Of a stretch of DNA of 47,139 nucleotides, positions 15,796 to 24,366 are shown in pieces. Both the position numbers and the translations under genes were made by a program. Position 1 is the stretch's first letter. Each line of letters opens with the position of its first letter. This DNA comes from Flammeovirgaceae bacterium UBA5008 (GTDB lineage Bacteria > Bacteroidota > Bacteroidia > Cytophagales > Cyclobacteriaceae), in the NCBI GenBank assembly GCA_002398365.1, contig DGYK01000062.1, forward strand, positions 1 to 47,139. The letters run 5' to 3'. Below the pieces are notes generated by a model, which ran no database searches, had not been told where the DNA came from, and was given only the letters and a program-made list of their open reading frames with translations.

Positions 15796-16748
15796 TGCAG
15801 ATAGAAGTAAAGGGAGTAAGCAAGAAGTTGGAGGATCGAATTATTTTACAGTCTATCCATTTAAAGTTCGAAAAACATCGGAAGTTGGTCATAGCCGGTG
15901 AGACGGGTTCAGGTAAAAGCACGCTGCTGCGAATGATCGCAGGTCTTGATCAGCCAACGGAAGGAGAGATTTATTTTCGCGGAGAGCGGATTCGAGGTGC
16001 AGAAGAAACATTGGTGCCGGGTCATCCGCAAATTGCGTACTTGCCGCAGCATTTTGAGTTGCAAAAGTTTTTACGCGTAGAGCAGGTATTGGCGTATGCG
16101 AATCAGCTAAGTGTTAAACAAGCTAAAGAACTGTTTACCATTTGTCAGATTGATCATTTGCTCCAGCGAAAGACGAATGAATTGTCAGGAGGAGAGAAGC
16201 AACGAATTGCCCTATGCCGCTTGCTGATTGGCAAGCCACAACTCTTATTATTGGATGAGCCTTTCTCGAATCTGGATCAGATTCTTAAGAGTACCTTAAA
16301 GCAAGTGATAGAACAAATTGCCGAACGACTCAAAATCTCGATCGTGTTGGTATCACACGATCCGGATGATACTTTGCCGTGGGGCGATGCGTTTATGATC
16401 TTACGAAATGGAAAGATGGTTCAAGAAGGAACCGCGCAGGAAATCTATTCTAAACCAGCTGATGAGTACGTAGCCGGATTATTTGGAAAATACAGCGTGG
16501 TACCTACCCGACTATTCCCCGCCAAGGGAAAAAGTAAATCTTTTATTGCGCGCCCGGAAGATTGGAAGATTTCAGAAAAGCAATTTCTGAATGCGAAGCG
16601 CGCTAAAGTGATAAAACAAGAGTTTATGGGAAGTAAAATTTTGTACACGTTGCAAGTTGGAAAATCAATCATCCTAGCAGATTCTGACACGCGCAGCAGG
16701 AAGGAACCTCCTTATGTTGTATACGTTCACTATCGCTCCAACAAGTGA
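15792..16748 (+). CDS. ABC transporter ATP-binding protein, PotA/ModC type, without a nearby permease
   Basis: 318 residues. Walker A GETGSGKST at 36-44, signature LSGGEKQR at 131-138, Walker B LLLLDEP at 151-157 and the switch histidine in VLVSHD at 185-190 are all intact. Residues after about 235 form a C-terminal TOBE-like regulatory domain (FIARPEDWKISEKQF, VIKQEFMGSKILYTLQVG), as in importers of ions or polyamines. The start overlaps the stop of the BNR propeller gene (ATGA), so the two are probably translationally coupled. No permease or binding protein lies nearby; the partner must be encoded elsewhere, or the ATPase serves another purpose. Confidence 0.88.
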   Translation: MMQIEVKGVSKKLEDRIILQSIHLKFEKHRKLVIAGETGSGKSTLLRMIAGLDQPTEGEIYFRGERIRGAEETLVPGHPQIAYLPQHFELQKFLRVEQVLAYANQLSVKQAKELFTICQIDHLLQRKTNELSGGEKQRIALCRLLIGKPQLLLLDEPFSNLDQILKSTLKQVIEQIAERLKISIVLVSHDPDDTLPWGDAFMILRNGKMVQEGTAQEIYSKPADEYVAGLFGKYSVVPTRLFPAKGKSKSFIARPEDWKISEKQFLNAKRAKVIKQEFMGSKILYTLQVGKSIILADSDTRSRKEPPYVVYVHYRSNK

Positions 16749-16803
16749 AATGTAAAATTTGTATCTTCCTCCTAAATTCATTCACGTACGAAGCTGAAGT
16801 TGT

Positions 16804-17817
16804 ATGATTACACCCGAAATCACTGTAAAAGATATTGCCAGCAAATTGCGCATATCACCATCCACCGTTTCCCGAGCACTCAACGGACATGAAGATGTAA
16901 GTCCGGAAACGAAAGATAAAGTAATGGAGATGGCGCGTCAATTGAATTACTCGCCCAATCACGCTGCGCGCAGTTTGCGCACCCATCGCACGCGCACACT
17001 GGGTTTGGTGGTGCCTGAAATTTCTAAGCACTTTTTTTCAAATGTATTGAGTGGCATTCAGGAATATGCTTCTTCACTCAATTACAGTATTGTGATCAGC
17101 CAGTCGCTGGAGTCCTTTTCCATGGAACAAAATCATTTGCAGCAATTAGTATCCGCACGAGCGGATGGTATTTTGATTTCCTTATCCAACGAAACCAATC
17201 ACGGAGAGCATTTACGAAAGTTATTGGATCGCGATATTCCGATCGTGATGTTCGATCGCGTGCTGGAAGACTTGCCGGTTTCAAAAGTCGTGGTCGATGA
17301 CCAGAAGGCTTCGTTTCAGGCCGTTGAATACTTGATTAAAACCGGTTGTTCGCGCATTGCATTTATCGGAGGTCTTTCGGGTTTGTATGTGAGCAAGGAA
17401 CGAGAGGCAGGTTATCGCCAGGCAATTGCCATGCATGGTATACCGATCGATGAAGAATTGATCGTTCACTGTAATAACCTGAATCAGTCGCCACGGGAGG
17501 AAGTATCGAAATTGCTTCAACGTTCCAACAAGCCGGATGCAATTTTTTGTTTGAATGACCCAATTGCTATTGAGGTAATGCAGGTAGTGAAGGAGAGGAA
17601 CTTAAAAATACCGGAAGATATTTCGTTGATTGGTTTTACCAATGAGCCCACTTCGTACTACATCGAACCTTCGTTGACAACTGTGTCTCAACCCGCCTAT
17701 GAAATGGGAAAGACTGCCGTTTCACTCTTAATAGAACAACTGGAAAACCCGAAAACGTTCCAGCCCAGCACGGTAGTTTTAGGGACGCGGTTTATTATTC
17801 GTAAAACCACTCGTTAG
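16804..17817 (+). CDS. LacI family transcriptional regulator
   Basis: 337 residues, full length. The N-terminal helix-turn-helix and hinge are typical: VKDIASKLRISPSTVSRALN at about 8-27, then ETKDKVMEMARQLNYSPNHA. From about residue 60 a periplasmic-binding-like sensor domain follows (TRTLGLVVPEISKHFFSNVL, DGILISLS, RIAFIGGLSG, DAIFCLNDPIA, ISLIGFTNEP). In Bacteroidota such regulators usually sense sugars or purines, but no sugar gene is adjacent; the upstream propeller/ABC pair is 55 bases away on the same strand and is the closest candidate target. Convergent with the LytTR regulator. Confidence 0.92.
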   Translation: MITPEITVKDIASKLRISPSTVSRALNGHEDVSPETKDKVMEMARQLNYSPNHAARSLRTHRTRTLGLVVPEISKHFFSNVLSGIQEYASSLNYSIVISQSLESFSMEQNHLQQLVSARADGILISLSNETNHGEHLRKLLDRDIPIVMFDRVLEDLPVSKVVVDDQKASFQAVEYLIKTGCSRIAFIGGLSGLYVSKEREAGYRQAIAMHGIPIDEELIVHCNNLNQSPREEVSKLLQRSNKPDAIFCLNDPIAIEVMQVVKERNLKIPEDISLIGFTNEPTSYYIEPSLTTVSQPAYEMGKTAVSLLIEQLENPKTFQPSTVVLGTRFIIRKTTR

Positions 17818-17834
17818 GAAAACAAGTTGCCGAA

Positions 17835-18524
17835 CTACTTGGGCTGGAAGTAATTTACCAACGATTGATTAACCGCATCCCGGTAGTTTCCGCCAATAGG
17901 CACCGGTTTGCCACCCACATCAATTTCATGACTACTATACGATCTCACTTTGGGCATCGCAATGATAAATGACCGATGTACGCGCAGAAAAATAGCAGGG
18001 TCAAGTTCTTCTTCAATTTTAGTGAGAGCACATTTTGTAATGTGGTGCGTGGTGGTGGTTTGGATTTTGATGTATTCCTTTTGGCTTTCGATAAACAAAA
18101 TTTCGTCTACCGGAATCACCACTTTCTTCTTATCAGATTGAACAGTAATGGTAGCTGGTCGTGAGGTGGTTGTTGCATTCGTCTGTACTTTGTTAACAGC
18201 GCTGAGAAAGCGTTGAAACTCAATGGGCTTTAATAGGTAATCAACCACGTTCAGTTCGTATCCCTGCAATGCATATTGATGGAATGCAGTAGTTAAAATG
18301 ACCTGCGGTGGATTCGCAAGACTCTTGAGAAAATCCAGTCCCTTTAAACCGGGCAAGTGAATATCCAGAAATAGTAAGTGTATGGTTTCCTGCTGCAATA
18401 CTTCCAATGCATAAATGGCATCGGGACAAACCTTCACGAGCTTTAAGTGCGGAAGCTGACGAATGTAGTCTGACAAAACTTCTGCCGCTAGGGGCTCATC
18501 TTCAACAATAAGACAGTGAATCAT
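17835..18524 (-). CDS. LytTR-type response regulator
   Basis: 229 residues. Receiver domain 1-115 with acidic pocket E8-D9-E10 and phospho-acceptor D54 in FLDIHLPG, and a Lys in LLKPIEF near 101. A LytTR DNA-binding domain follows (about 125-225: VVIPVDEILFIESQKEYIKI, LDPAIFLRVHRSFIIAMPKV). Start codon overlaps the end of the histidine kinase gene by four bases, so the pair is co-translated. LytTR domains bind two direct repeats about 21 bp apart; such a pair is seen upstream of the divergent gene at 19675-19706. Confidence 0.94.
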   Translation of the reverse strand: MIHCLIVEDEPLAAEVLSDYIRQLPHLKLVKVCPDAIYALEVLQQETIHLLFLDIHLPGLKGLDFLKSLANPPQVILTTAFHQYALQGYELNVVDYLLKPIEFQRFLSAVNKVQTNATTTSRPATITVQSDKKKVVIPVDEILFIESQKEYIKIQTTTTHHITKCALTKIEEELDPAIFLRVHRSFIIAMPKVRSYSSHEIDVGGKPVPIGGNYRDAVNQSLVNYFQPK

Positions 18525-19573
18525 ACAACTAGGGGTATCGTTAATGCTACTTTAAAAAATTGTTCCGTCTGGGTAATATCAAGTTGATGGCGGGGATAAA
18601 GCAATTGAAGTTGCCTTTTGATATTTGCTAATCCAATCTTTGCAGCTTCGCTGGACCTTTGATTTATTTCCACTGAGTTTTCAATCAGTGCTTTTAAAAC
18701 GCCTTGTTGCAATGTAATGCGGATGATAATACTAGATTCAAAGCGCGATTCACCTACACCATGTTTAAATGCATTCTCTACGAAATGAATCAGAATCAGT
18801 GGAGCGATTCGCTGCTCCGGCTTATCAATGTCCGTTTCAAATTGAATGGTAAGACGATTTGAATAGCGGAGTTTTTCTAATTCAATATAATCCTCAATCA
18901 GCTTGATTTCCTGAAGTAATAGAATGTCTTCGTGAGAAGCTTCATACAACATGAAGCGCATCAGCTTAGATAGTTTCATAACAGCATCGGCCGTTTGTTC
19001 TGAATTTTTTCGGGCCAGCGAATAGATGTTATTCAATGTATTGAACAGAAAATGTGGATTGATCTGGCCTTTCAGATATTTAAGTTCTGCTTCGGTATTT
19101 TCCCTTTTGAGTTCCATCTCGCGCATACGCGATTGAAACTGCTTACGCAACAATTTGAGCGCACAGGCAGTACCCGTAACAAATAGCAAGGTGAAAAAAT
19201 GATAGAATAAACTACCCAGATTAAACCAAGAACCGGAATCACCTGTATAATGAAGAATGGAATGTAGGATAATGGTGTGATTAAGTACAGTCATTAAAAT
19301 TAAACCCATGGCGAACCCAATCACCAGCGAAAGAATCGATTGAAACAGATTCCATCGTGCATTCAGGAATTGATCTAATACATAGAAACAAACATACACC
19401 AGCGGCACCTTTACGATAAGCAGTGTCAGCTGAATGATCAGCAGTTGAAAGTACTTTTCTAACTCTTCGGTGGATGCCGGTATTAGCCCCGACCAATCAG
19501 CTGTAATATTCAGATAAGTCTTAAAGACTACATAGGCCAACCAGAATAAAAGATGATTTCGAACACGCTGCAT
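18521..19573 (-). CDS. LytS/His_kinase-family sensor histidine kinase
   Basis: 350 residues. Four hydrophobic segments in the first 145 residues place the sensor in the inner membrane without a large periplasmic domain. A coiled-coil stretch (FQSRMREMELKRENTEAELK) leads to the phospho-acceptor H174 in LKGQINPHFLFNTLNNI, characteristic of PF06580. The ATPase region shows the N box PLILIHFVENAFKHG and the last motif KIGLANIKRQLQLLYP. Forms an operon with the LytTR regulator. Signal unknown. Divergent from the secreted PD40 gene 195 bases away, a likely regulated neighbour. Confidence 0.93.
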   Translation of the reverse strand: MQRVRNHLLFWLAYVVFKTYLNITADWSGLIPASTEELEKYFQLLIIQLTLLIVKVPLVYVCFYVLDQFLNARWNLFQSILSLVIGFAMGLILMTVLNHTIILHSILHYTGDSGSWFNLGSLFYHFFTLLFVTGTACALKLLRKQFQSRMREMELKRENTEAELKYLKGQINPHFLFNTLNNIYSLARKNSEQTADAVMKLSKLMRFMLYEASHEDILLLQEIKLIEDYIELEKLRYSNRLTIQFETDIDKPEQRIAPLILIHFVENAFKHGVGESRFESSIIIRITLQQGVLKALIENSVEINQRSSEAAKIGLANIKRQLQLLYPRHQLDITQTEQFFKVALTIPLVV

Positions 19574-19674
19574 GATTCAAAGTAAGTAAATCAAAAGGGG
19601 TAAACCAAAGTCAGCAGTACGTGTTGAAAGTAATTCGACTTCTACGTATTGGATTTCGTGGGTTGTTATACGGG

Positions 19675-19706
19675 TTTGGTTGACAAATGCTTTGGTTCGG
19701 TTGACA
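19675..19706 (+). promoter_or_regulatory. 21-bp-phased direct repeat, candidate LytTR regulator site
   Basis: TGGTTGACA (19677-19685) and CGGTTGACA (19698-19706) are 9-base direct repeats with a 12-base spacer, giving a 21-base period. LytTR domains are known to bind 9-base direct repeats separated by 12-13 bases and containing GTT. The site lies between the kinase gene (start 19573, minus) and the PD40 gene (start 19769, plus). Assignment is inferred from spacing and context. Confidence 0.4.
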
Positions 19707-19768
19707 GGATCTATTTCTGAAAAATATTTTTTGTTTTTTTAGAAAATGATGACATCAATCAATCTAAT

Positions 19769-20737
19769 ATGACCCAACTTTTCTTCGGCATTCTTGCTTT
19801 CTTTCTTTTGATGGTAAATGAAGTAAATGCGCAATCATACTCGTTTCAATCTCCACCTGATGCACCCGAATTGCTGCGTATACTGAAAATCAATACGCCT
19901 ATGAATGAGCGTGATTTTGCACTTACACCGGATGGAAAGGAAATCTATTTTACGATATCTACTCCAAAGTCGACTTTCCAAACCATCGTATTTTGTCAGA
20001 AGCAGAAGAATGGCACTTGGTCAGCTCCGCAAGTCGCATCATTCGCAGGAACGTATAGCGATTTAGAACCTGCATTTAGTGCGGATGGAAATACAATCTA
20101 CTTTTCATCTAATCGTCCACTGAATGGAAAGGAAGTAAAAGACTTTGACTTGTGGCGTGTCAATCGTACACCGAATGGTTGGGGTATACCAGAAAATTTG
20201 GGAAGTACAATTAACACGCAGGCTGATGAATTTTATCCTTCTATCACAAATAATGGAAATTTATACTTTACAGCGCAATACAAAGGAGGGGTGGGCCGCG
20301 AAGATATTTATATGGCGCCATTCGTTAATGGTACATATCAAAAGCCTGTTGCATTAGATACTGCCATTAATTCCAAGTTGTATGAATTCAACGCGTTTGT
20401 GGCACCCGATGAAAGCTTTATTCTGTTTACTTCGTATGGACGGAAAGATGATAGAGGTGGTGGCGATTTGTACCTAAGCATAAAAGACTCCTTGAACCAT
20501 TGGAAGCCTGCTGTAAACCTGAAAGAAATCAATTCAGCTCAATTGGATTATTGTCCTTTTGTTTCACCGGATTGCAAGGTTTTATTTTTTACGAGTGAAC
20601 GCCATCAATTGCCAACCACATTCACAGAAAAAAGTAGTAGTTACGAAATGATCGAAGGAATGTATGAGCAAGTATTCAATGGAACCGGAAATATTTACTG
20701 GATGGGTTGGAGTGAGTTGATCCAAAAATATCGTTGA
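19769..20737 (+). CDS. Secreted PD40 (WD40-like TolB-type) beta-propeller protein
   Basis: 322 residues. Signal peptide 1-21 (FLLMVNEVNAQ). Five or more PD40-type blades are visible: FALTPDGKEIYFTIS, PAFSADGNTIYFSSNRP, FYPSITNNGNLYFTAQY, FNAFVAPDESFILFTSYG and CPFVSPDCKVLFFTSER. These propellers are usually binding modules of exported proteins; here there is no OmpA or peptidase domain attached, so it is a stand-alone propeller. First gene of a plus-strand run and divergent from the LytTR/kinase pair. Confidence 0.85.
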   Translation: MTQLFFGILAFFLLMVNEVNAQSYSFQSPPDAPELLRILKINTPMNERDFALTPDGKEIYFTISTPKSTFQTIVFCQKQKNGTWSAPQVASFAGTYSDLEPAFSADGNTIYFSSNRPLNGKEVKDFDLWRVNRTPNGWGIPENLGSTINTQADEFYPSITNNGNLYFTAQYKGGVGREDIYMAPFVNGTYQKPVALDTAINSKLYEFNAFVAPDESFILFTSYGRKDDRGGGDLYLSIKDSLNHWKPAVNLKEINSAQLDYCPFVSPDCKVLFFTSERHQLPTTFTEKSSSYEMIEGMYEQVFNGTGNIYWMGWSELIQKYR

Positions 20738-20755
20738 TCTAATAAGTAACTAAAG

Positions 20756-21292
20756 ATGGAAGAGACTAAATCCAAAGTTGTACACTTAAAACGCCTTGAT
20801 CCCGGAGTTTGGATTGGAATTAGTGCCGTTCTAATTAATATTATAACTGTTGCGGTGTATGTTTATCAGGCGCGCATCATGCAACAGCAGCAACATACTT
20901 CGGCATGGCCCTATGTTGAGTGGTTACCTAGTTTTAATGAAGAAACTTATTTCGTGGAAATTTCGAATAATGGCATTGGCCCTGCCATTATCAACAATGT
21001 TCAAATAGAGTTGAACGGTGAAAAAATGGAATCAATTGATTTATTGTTCGAAAAACTTCTTGGCACGAGTTATTTTCCACACCTTACTTCTACGATTAAA
21101 AACAGAGTACTGCCGGCTGGTAAATCTTTGCGCCTTTTTCAGATTAACGATCAGAAACGGGCCGGGCAAGTATTTGTAGCACTACAAAAACAATCCCTTA
21201 CAATATCAATATGTTATTCGTCCATTTATGGCGATTCATGGGTTAGTACGGGAATAAATGTAAGTTCGGGACCTTGTATCGATATGAATTGA
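20756..21292 (+). CDS. Membrane-anchored protein with one N-terminal helix, unknown function
   Basis: 178 residues. One membrane helix at about 15-37 (VWIGISAVLINIITVAVYVY) follows a short basic cytoplasmic start, leaving about 140 residues outside. The rest is beta-rich (WPYVEWLPSFNEETYFVEIS, NNGIGPAIINNVQIELNGE, SLTISICYSSIYGDSWV) and resembles small extracytoplasmic sandwich-like domains. No catalytic motif. The gene starts 18 bases after the PD40 gene and ends two bases before the SGNH hydrolase start, so the three are probably one operon. Confidence 0.65.
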   Translation: MEETKSKVVHLKRLDPGVWIGISAVLINIITVAVYVYQARIMQQQQHTSAWPYVEWLPSFNEETYFVEISNNGIGPAIINNVQIELNGEKMESIDLLFEKLLGTSYFPHLTSTIKNRVLPAGKSLRLFQINDQKRAGQVFVALQKQSLTISICYSSIYGDSWVSTGINVSSGPCIDMN

Positions 21293-21294
21293 TA

Positions 21295-21942
21295 ATGAAG
21301 TTTGTGCTGATTTTTCTTTGGCATATTCTATGGAGTGCCAATTTTTTCATTAGTGAAATTCACGCACAGGGCCATACCAACTTGCGCAATGACTCTTCAA
21401 TTAATGTTCTATTTATTGGAAATAGTCTTACGTATACCAACAATCTTCCGCTGCTTGTAAAGAATGTAGCACAAAAGCAAGGAATGGAAGTCCACACCGA
21501 AATGTTGGCCTTACCTAATTACGCGCTCGAAGATCACTGGAAAGATGGAACGATGCAAGAACGAATTCGTAGCGGGATTTTCGATTTTGTAATTGTACAA
21601 CAAGGTCCCTCTTCCGAAAAAGATGGACGTGTGATGTTATTGGATTATGGTGCTCGTATCAAAACCCTTTGCGAACAGTATGGCTCTAAGCTGGTCTTTT
21701 TTATGGTTTGGCCGGCCAAATACAATTGGCATACTTTTGAAGGTGTTATCAATAACTATACAGAAGCAGCTAATGCTACGAAATCCATTCTTTGCCCAGT
21801 TGGATTGGAGTGGAAGCAATACATGGAAAGTACCTTAGATTATGGGTACTATGGCGATGATCAGTTTCATCCATCCCTGCAAGGGAGTCAAATAGCGGCT
21901 GAGGTTATATTCGCTGCTTTAAAACGGAATTATAAGCAGTAG
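21295..21942 (+). CDS. Secreted SGNH-type hydrolase (GDSL-like lipase/esterase)
   Basis: 215 residues from ATG 21295, two bases after the previous stop; a TTG at 21274 would overlap that gene and split the signal peptide. Signal peptide at 1-25 (ISEIHAQ). Block I is FIGNSLTYTNN, with the nucleophile Ser following GN; block III-like FVIVQQGPSS carries the oxyanion region; block V is DDQFHPSLQGSQIAAE, with Asp and His of the triad in DxxH. Such enzymes hydrolyse esters or acetyl groups on sugars and lipids. Last gene of the PD40 run. Confidence 0.82.
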   Translation: MKFVLIFLWHILWSANFFISEIHAQGHTNLRNDSSINVLFIGNSLTYTNNLPLLVKNVAQKQGMEVHTEMLALPNYALEDHWKDGTMQERIRSGIFDFVIVQQGPSSEKDGRVMLLDYGARIKTLCEQYGSKLVFFMVWPAKYNWHTFEGVINNYTEAANATKSILCPVGLEWKQYMESTLDYGYYGDDQFHPSLQGSQIAAEVIFAALKRNYKQ

Positions 21943-21989
21943 TTCCTAAAACAAGTTATTTTACTTATATAATGAAACTTTCAGAAATA

Positions 21990-22020
21990 TTTGAACGTTA
22001 GATAAATTGTATTAGATTTG
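21990..22020 (+). promoter_or_regulatory. Bacteroidota-type promoter with both elements, for the GbsR gene
   Basis: TTTG (21990-21993), 19 bases, then TAGATTTG (22013-22020), matching the TTTG-N19-TAnnTTTG consensus. The ATG at 22025 starts only four bases later, so the transcript would have almost no leader. Confidence 0.6.
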
Positions 22021-22024
22021 CTGC

Positions 22025-22522
22025 ATGGAATATAGCGAAGCGAAGGACAAGTTTATCAAAGCCTGGGGAACACTGGGTTCCAATTGGGGAATCAATAAGG
22101 CGATGGCTCAAATTCATGCATTGTTGTTGGTAGCTACCGAACCAATGTCGGCTGAGGACATTATGGAAGAACTTCAGATGTCGCGTGGAAATGTCAATAT
22201 GAATCTGAGAGCGCTCATGGATTGGGGAATTGTGAAAAAGGAACACAAAGTGGGAGAGCGGAAGGAGTTTTTCACTGCAGGAAAAGATGTGTGGGAACTG
22301 GCCAAACAAGTTTCGCGCGAACGCAGAAGAAGAGAGATCGAACCGATCATTCAAGTTTTAGGAGAGTTACAAGATGTGACAGGTGACAACAAGAAGTCTG
22401 TGGCAGAGTTTAAAAAGTTAACATCCGATTTATATGATCTTTCTTCAAAAGTCGATGGTATGATCGAGAAGTTCAGCAAATCGGATCAGACTTGGTTTTA
22501 TAAACTACTAATGAAGATTTGA
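22025..22522 (+). CDS. GbsR/MarR family transcriptional regulator
   Basis: 165 residues. Winged-helix regulator of the GbsR branch: FIKAWGTLGSNWGINKAMAQ at about 10-29, then the helix-turn-helix MSAEDIMEELQMSRGNVNMN and the wing IVKKEHKVGERKEFF. The C-terminal third is a dimerising helix with KLTSDLYDLSSKVDGMIEKF. In Bacteroidota this regulator is frequently followed, as here, by a DCC-family protein and a TIGR01777 epimerase. GbsR was first described in osmoprotectant control in Bacillus; its role here is unknown. Confidence 0.9.
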   Translation: MEYSEAKDKFIKAWGTLGSNWGINKAMAQIHALLLVATEPMSAEDIMEELQMSRGNVNMNLRALMDWGIVKKEHKVGERKEFFTAGKDVWELAKQVSRERRRREIEPIIQVLGELQDVTGDNKKSVAEFKKLTSDLYDLSSKVDGMIEKFSKSDQTWFYKLLMKI

Positions 22523-22575
22523 TATTTTTTTGATTACAACTTTCATAATTATTTGAAATTATTGAAACATAGTAT

Positions 22576-23400
22576 ATGAAAACACTTACAAACCACACGA
22601 TTATTTATGACGCGCAATGTCCTCTTTGCAAAGTTTACACGGGCTATTTCGTGCAATCAGGGATGTTGGAACAAGATGGCCGTGCACCTTTTAATGAACA
22701 TACAGTTAATCAGTTCTCTAACGTTGATTGGAAGAGAGCCAAAACAGAAATTGTTTTGGTGGATAGAACAAAACATACCGTACATTATGGTATCGATTCA
22801 TTATCAACTATCCTGGGGCATCGATTCCCAATAATCAATACGATGATGGGTAATCGGTCAATACGATGGTTTATTCAAAAACTTTATTTCTTTATATCGT
22901 ACAATCGAAAAGTGATTGCACCCGGAGCTTTATTTGAAGAAGATCACTCTTGTGCTCCTCCCATGAACTATACCTATCGGTGGTTGTACATTCTCTTTAC
23001 TTGGTTGGTGACTTCAATCGTTTTGACAGCGTATTCAAGATTATTATATCCGATCATTCCAACTACTAAATTCGGAAGAGAATTTTTAATCTGTGGTGGG
23101 CAGATTTTATTTCAGGGTGCCATTGTACTTAGTATTCGTCCACAGCGCTTCATTCATTATCTGGGTAACATGATGACCGTTTCTTTGATTGGTGCTTTAT
23201 TGTTACTTCCAGCATTACTTATTGGGTTGTTCTATCAATCGGCTACTTTCTTTCTGCTGTATTTTTTCAGTGTGGTAGCCTGGATGTTTTACGAACATAG
23301 CAATAGAGTGAAAACTCTTGGCATATCATCTTTGGTATCTATTACTTGGGTGTTGTATCGCTTGTTAATTGTAGGATGGATTTTTTTAATTAGCAAATAA
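22576..23400 (+). CDS. DCC family thiol-disulfide protein (DUF393) fused to a membrane domain
   Basis: 274 residues. The N-terminal 120 residues are a DCC domain: HTIIYDAQCPLCKVYTGYFV at about 7-26 contains the CPLC thioredoxin-like motif. From about residue 133 to the end there are around four or five hydrophobic helices, so the DCC part is tethered to the membrane. Members are thought to handle thiol or disulfide chemistry, but substrates are unknown. It lies 53 bases after the GbsR gene and 8 bases before the epimerase gene, forming one operon. Confidence 0.85.
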   Translation: MKTLTNHTIIYDAQCPLCKVYTGYFVQSGMLEQDGRAPFNEHTVNQFSNVDWKRAKTEIVLVDRTKHTVHYGIDSLSTILGHRFPIINTMMGNRSIRWFIQKLYFFISYNRKVIAPGALFEEDHSCAPPMNYTYRWLYILFTWLVTSIVLTAYSRLLYPIIPTTKFGREFLICGGQILFQGAIVLSIRPQRFIHYLGNMMTVSLIGALLLLPALLIGLFYQSATFFLLYFFSVVAWMFYEHSNRVKTLGISSLVSITWVLYRLLIVGWIFLISK

Positions 23401-23408
23401 CGAGTTTT

Positions 23409-24326
23409 ATGAAAAGGATGGTGATTGCCGGAGGAACCGGTTTTTTAGGAACAAGTCTGGTAGAAGAATTCAAAAAGAAGGATTGGGATATAACTATATT
23501 GACACGTGGTGTTTCAGAAACTAAGAATGTGGTAAAATTTGTTCATTGGGATGCGACATCCGTAGGAGAGTGGATGAGTTGTTTGGAGGATGCGGATGTG
23601 CTCATTAATCTGAATGGAAAGTCAGTGGATTGTCGATATACGGAGAAAAACAAGTCACTGATTTATTCAACGCGATTAGATGCCACCCATGCGCTCGGTA
23701 AAGCGATCACACAATGTTCGTCACCTCCCAAAGTTTGGATGAATGCTGCTTCTGCCACCATCTATCGGCATTCGTTGGATCGTGAAATGGATGAATACAC
23801 AGGGGAAATTGGATCTGGCTTTTCGGTAGATGTTTGTCAGAAGTGGGAAGCCGCTTTTCGGCAATATGATCTACCACCAACGAGGAAAATCATTTTACGA
23901 ACCGGTATTGTATTGGGAAGACAAGGAGGTCCGCTCAAGCCTTTGACTATGCTTGCACGATTAGGTGCAGGTGGTAGGCAAGGCAATGGCAATCAATTTT
24001 TCAGCTGGCTACACGCACTGGATTTTTGTCGTATCGTAGAATTTTTGATAGACCATCCGGAGACAAGCGGTGTCTACAATGTCACAGCGCCTCAGCCTAT
24101 TCCAAATTCTGAGGTGATGCGAGAATTGAGAAGCACATTACAAATACCTTTTGGCTTGCCGCTTCCACAGTGGTTATTAGAGATAGGGGCATTTCTCATT
24201 CGCACGGAGACAGAACTTATCCTCAAAAGCAGGCGTGTCATTCCGCGAAGGCTAGTAGAGGCTGGGTATACTTTTCAATTCGGAAATATTCGTGAGGCTC
24301 TTCTTGACTTAACCCAAAGGACATAA
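23409..24326 (+). CDS. TIGR01777 family epimerase (SDR39U1-like)
   Basis: 305 residues. Rossmann-fold start MVIAGGTGFLGTSLVEEF with the GGTGFLG nucleotide-binding motif at about 7-14, a conserved HWDA at about 47-50, then INLNGKSVDCRYTEKNK and ILRTGIVLGRQGGPLK, all typical for this family. The C-terminal part has a DUF1731-like end (LPQWLLEIGAF, LKSRRVIPRRLVEAGYTFQF). Family members bind NAD(P); the reaction is not established in bacteria. Third gene of the GbsR-DCC-epimerase set. Confidence 0.92.
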   Translation: MKRMVIAGGTGFLGTSLVEEFKKKDWDITILTRGVSETKNVVKFVHWDATSVGEWMSCLEDADVLINLNGKSVDCRYTEKNKSLIYSTRLDATHALGKAITQCSSPPKVWMNAASATIYRHSLDREMDEYTGEIGSGFSVDVCQKWEAAFRQYDLPPTRKIILRTGIVLGRQGGPLKPLTMLARLGAGGRQGNGNQFFSWLHALDFCRIVEFLIDHPETSGVYNVTAPQPIPNSEVMRELRSTLQIPFGLPLPQWLLEIGAFLIRTETELILKSRRVIPRRLVEAGYTFQFGNIREALLDLTQRT

Positions 24327-24337
24327 GAATAATCATT

Positions 24338-24345
24338 TATCTTTG
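24338..24345 (+). promoter_or_regulatory. TAnnTTTG promoter element
   Basis: TATCTTTG lies 21 bases before the ATG at 24367, a correct distance for a promoter of the CoA-binding protein gene. Confidence 0.45.
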
Positions 24346-24366
24346 AGCTATTCCAAATCGAAAAGG

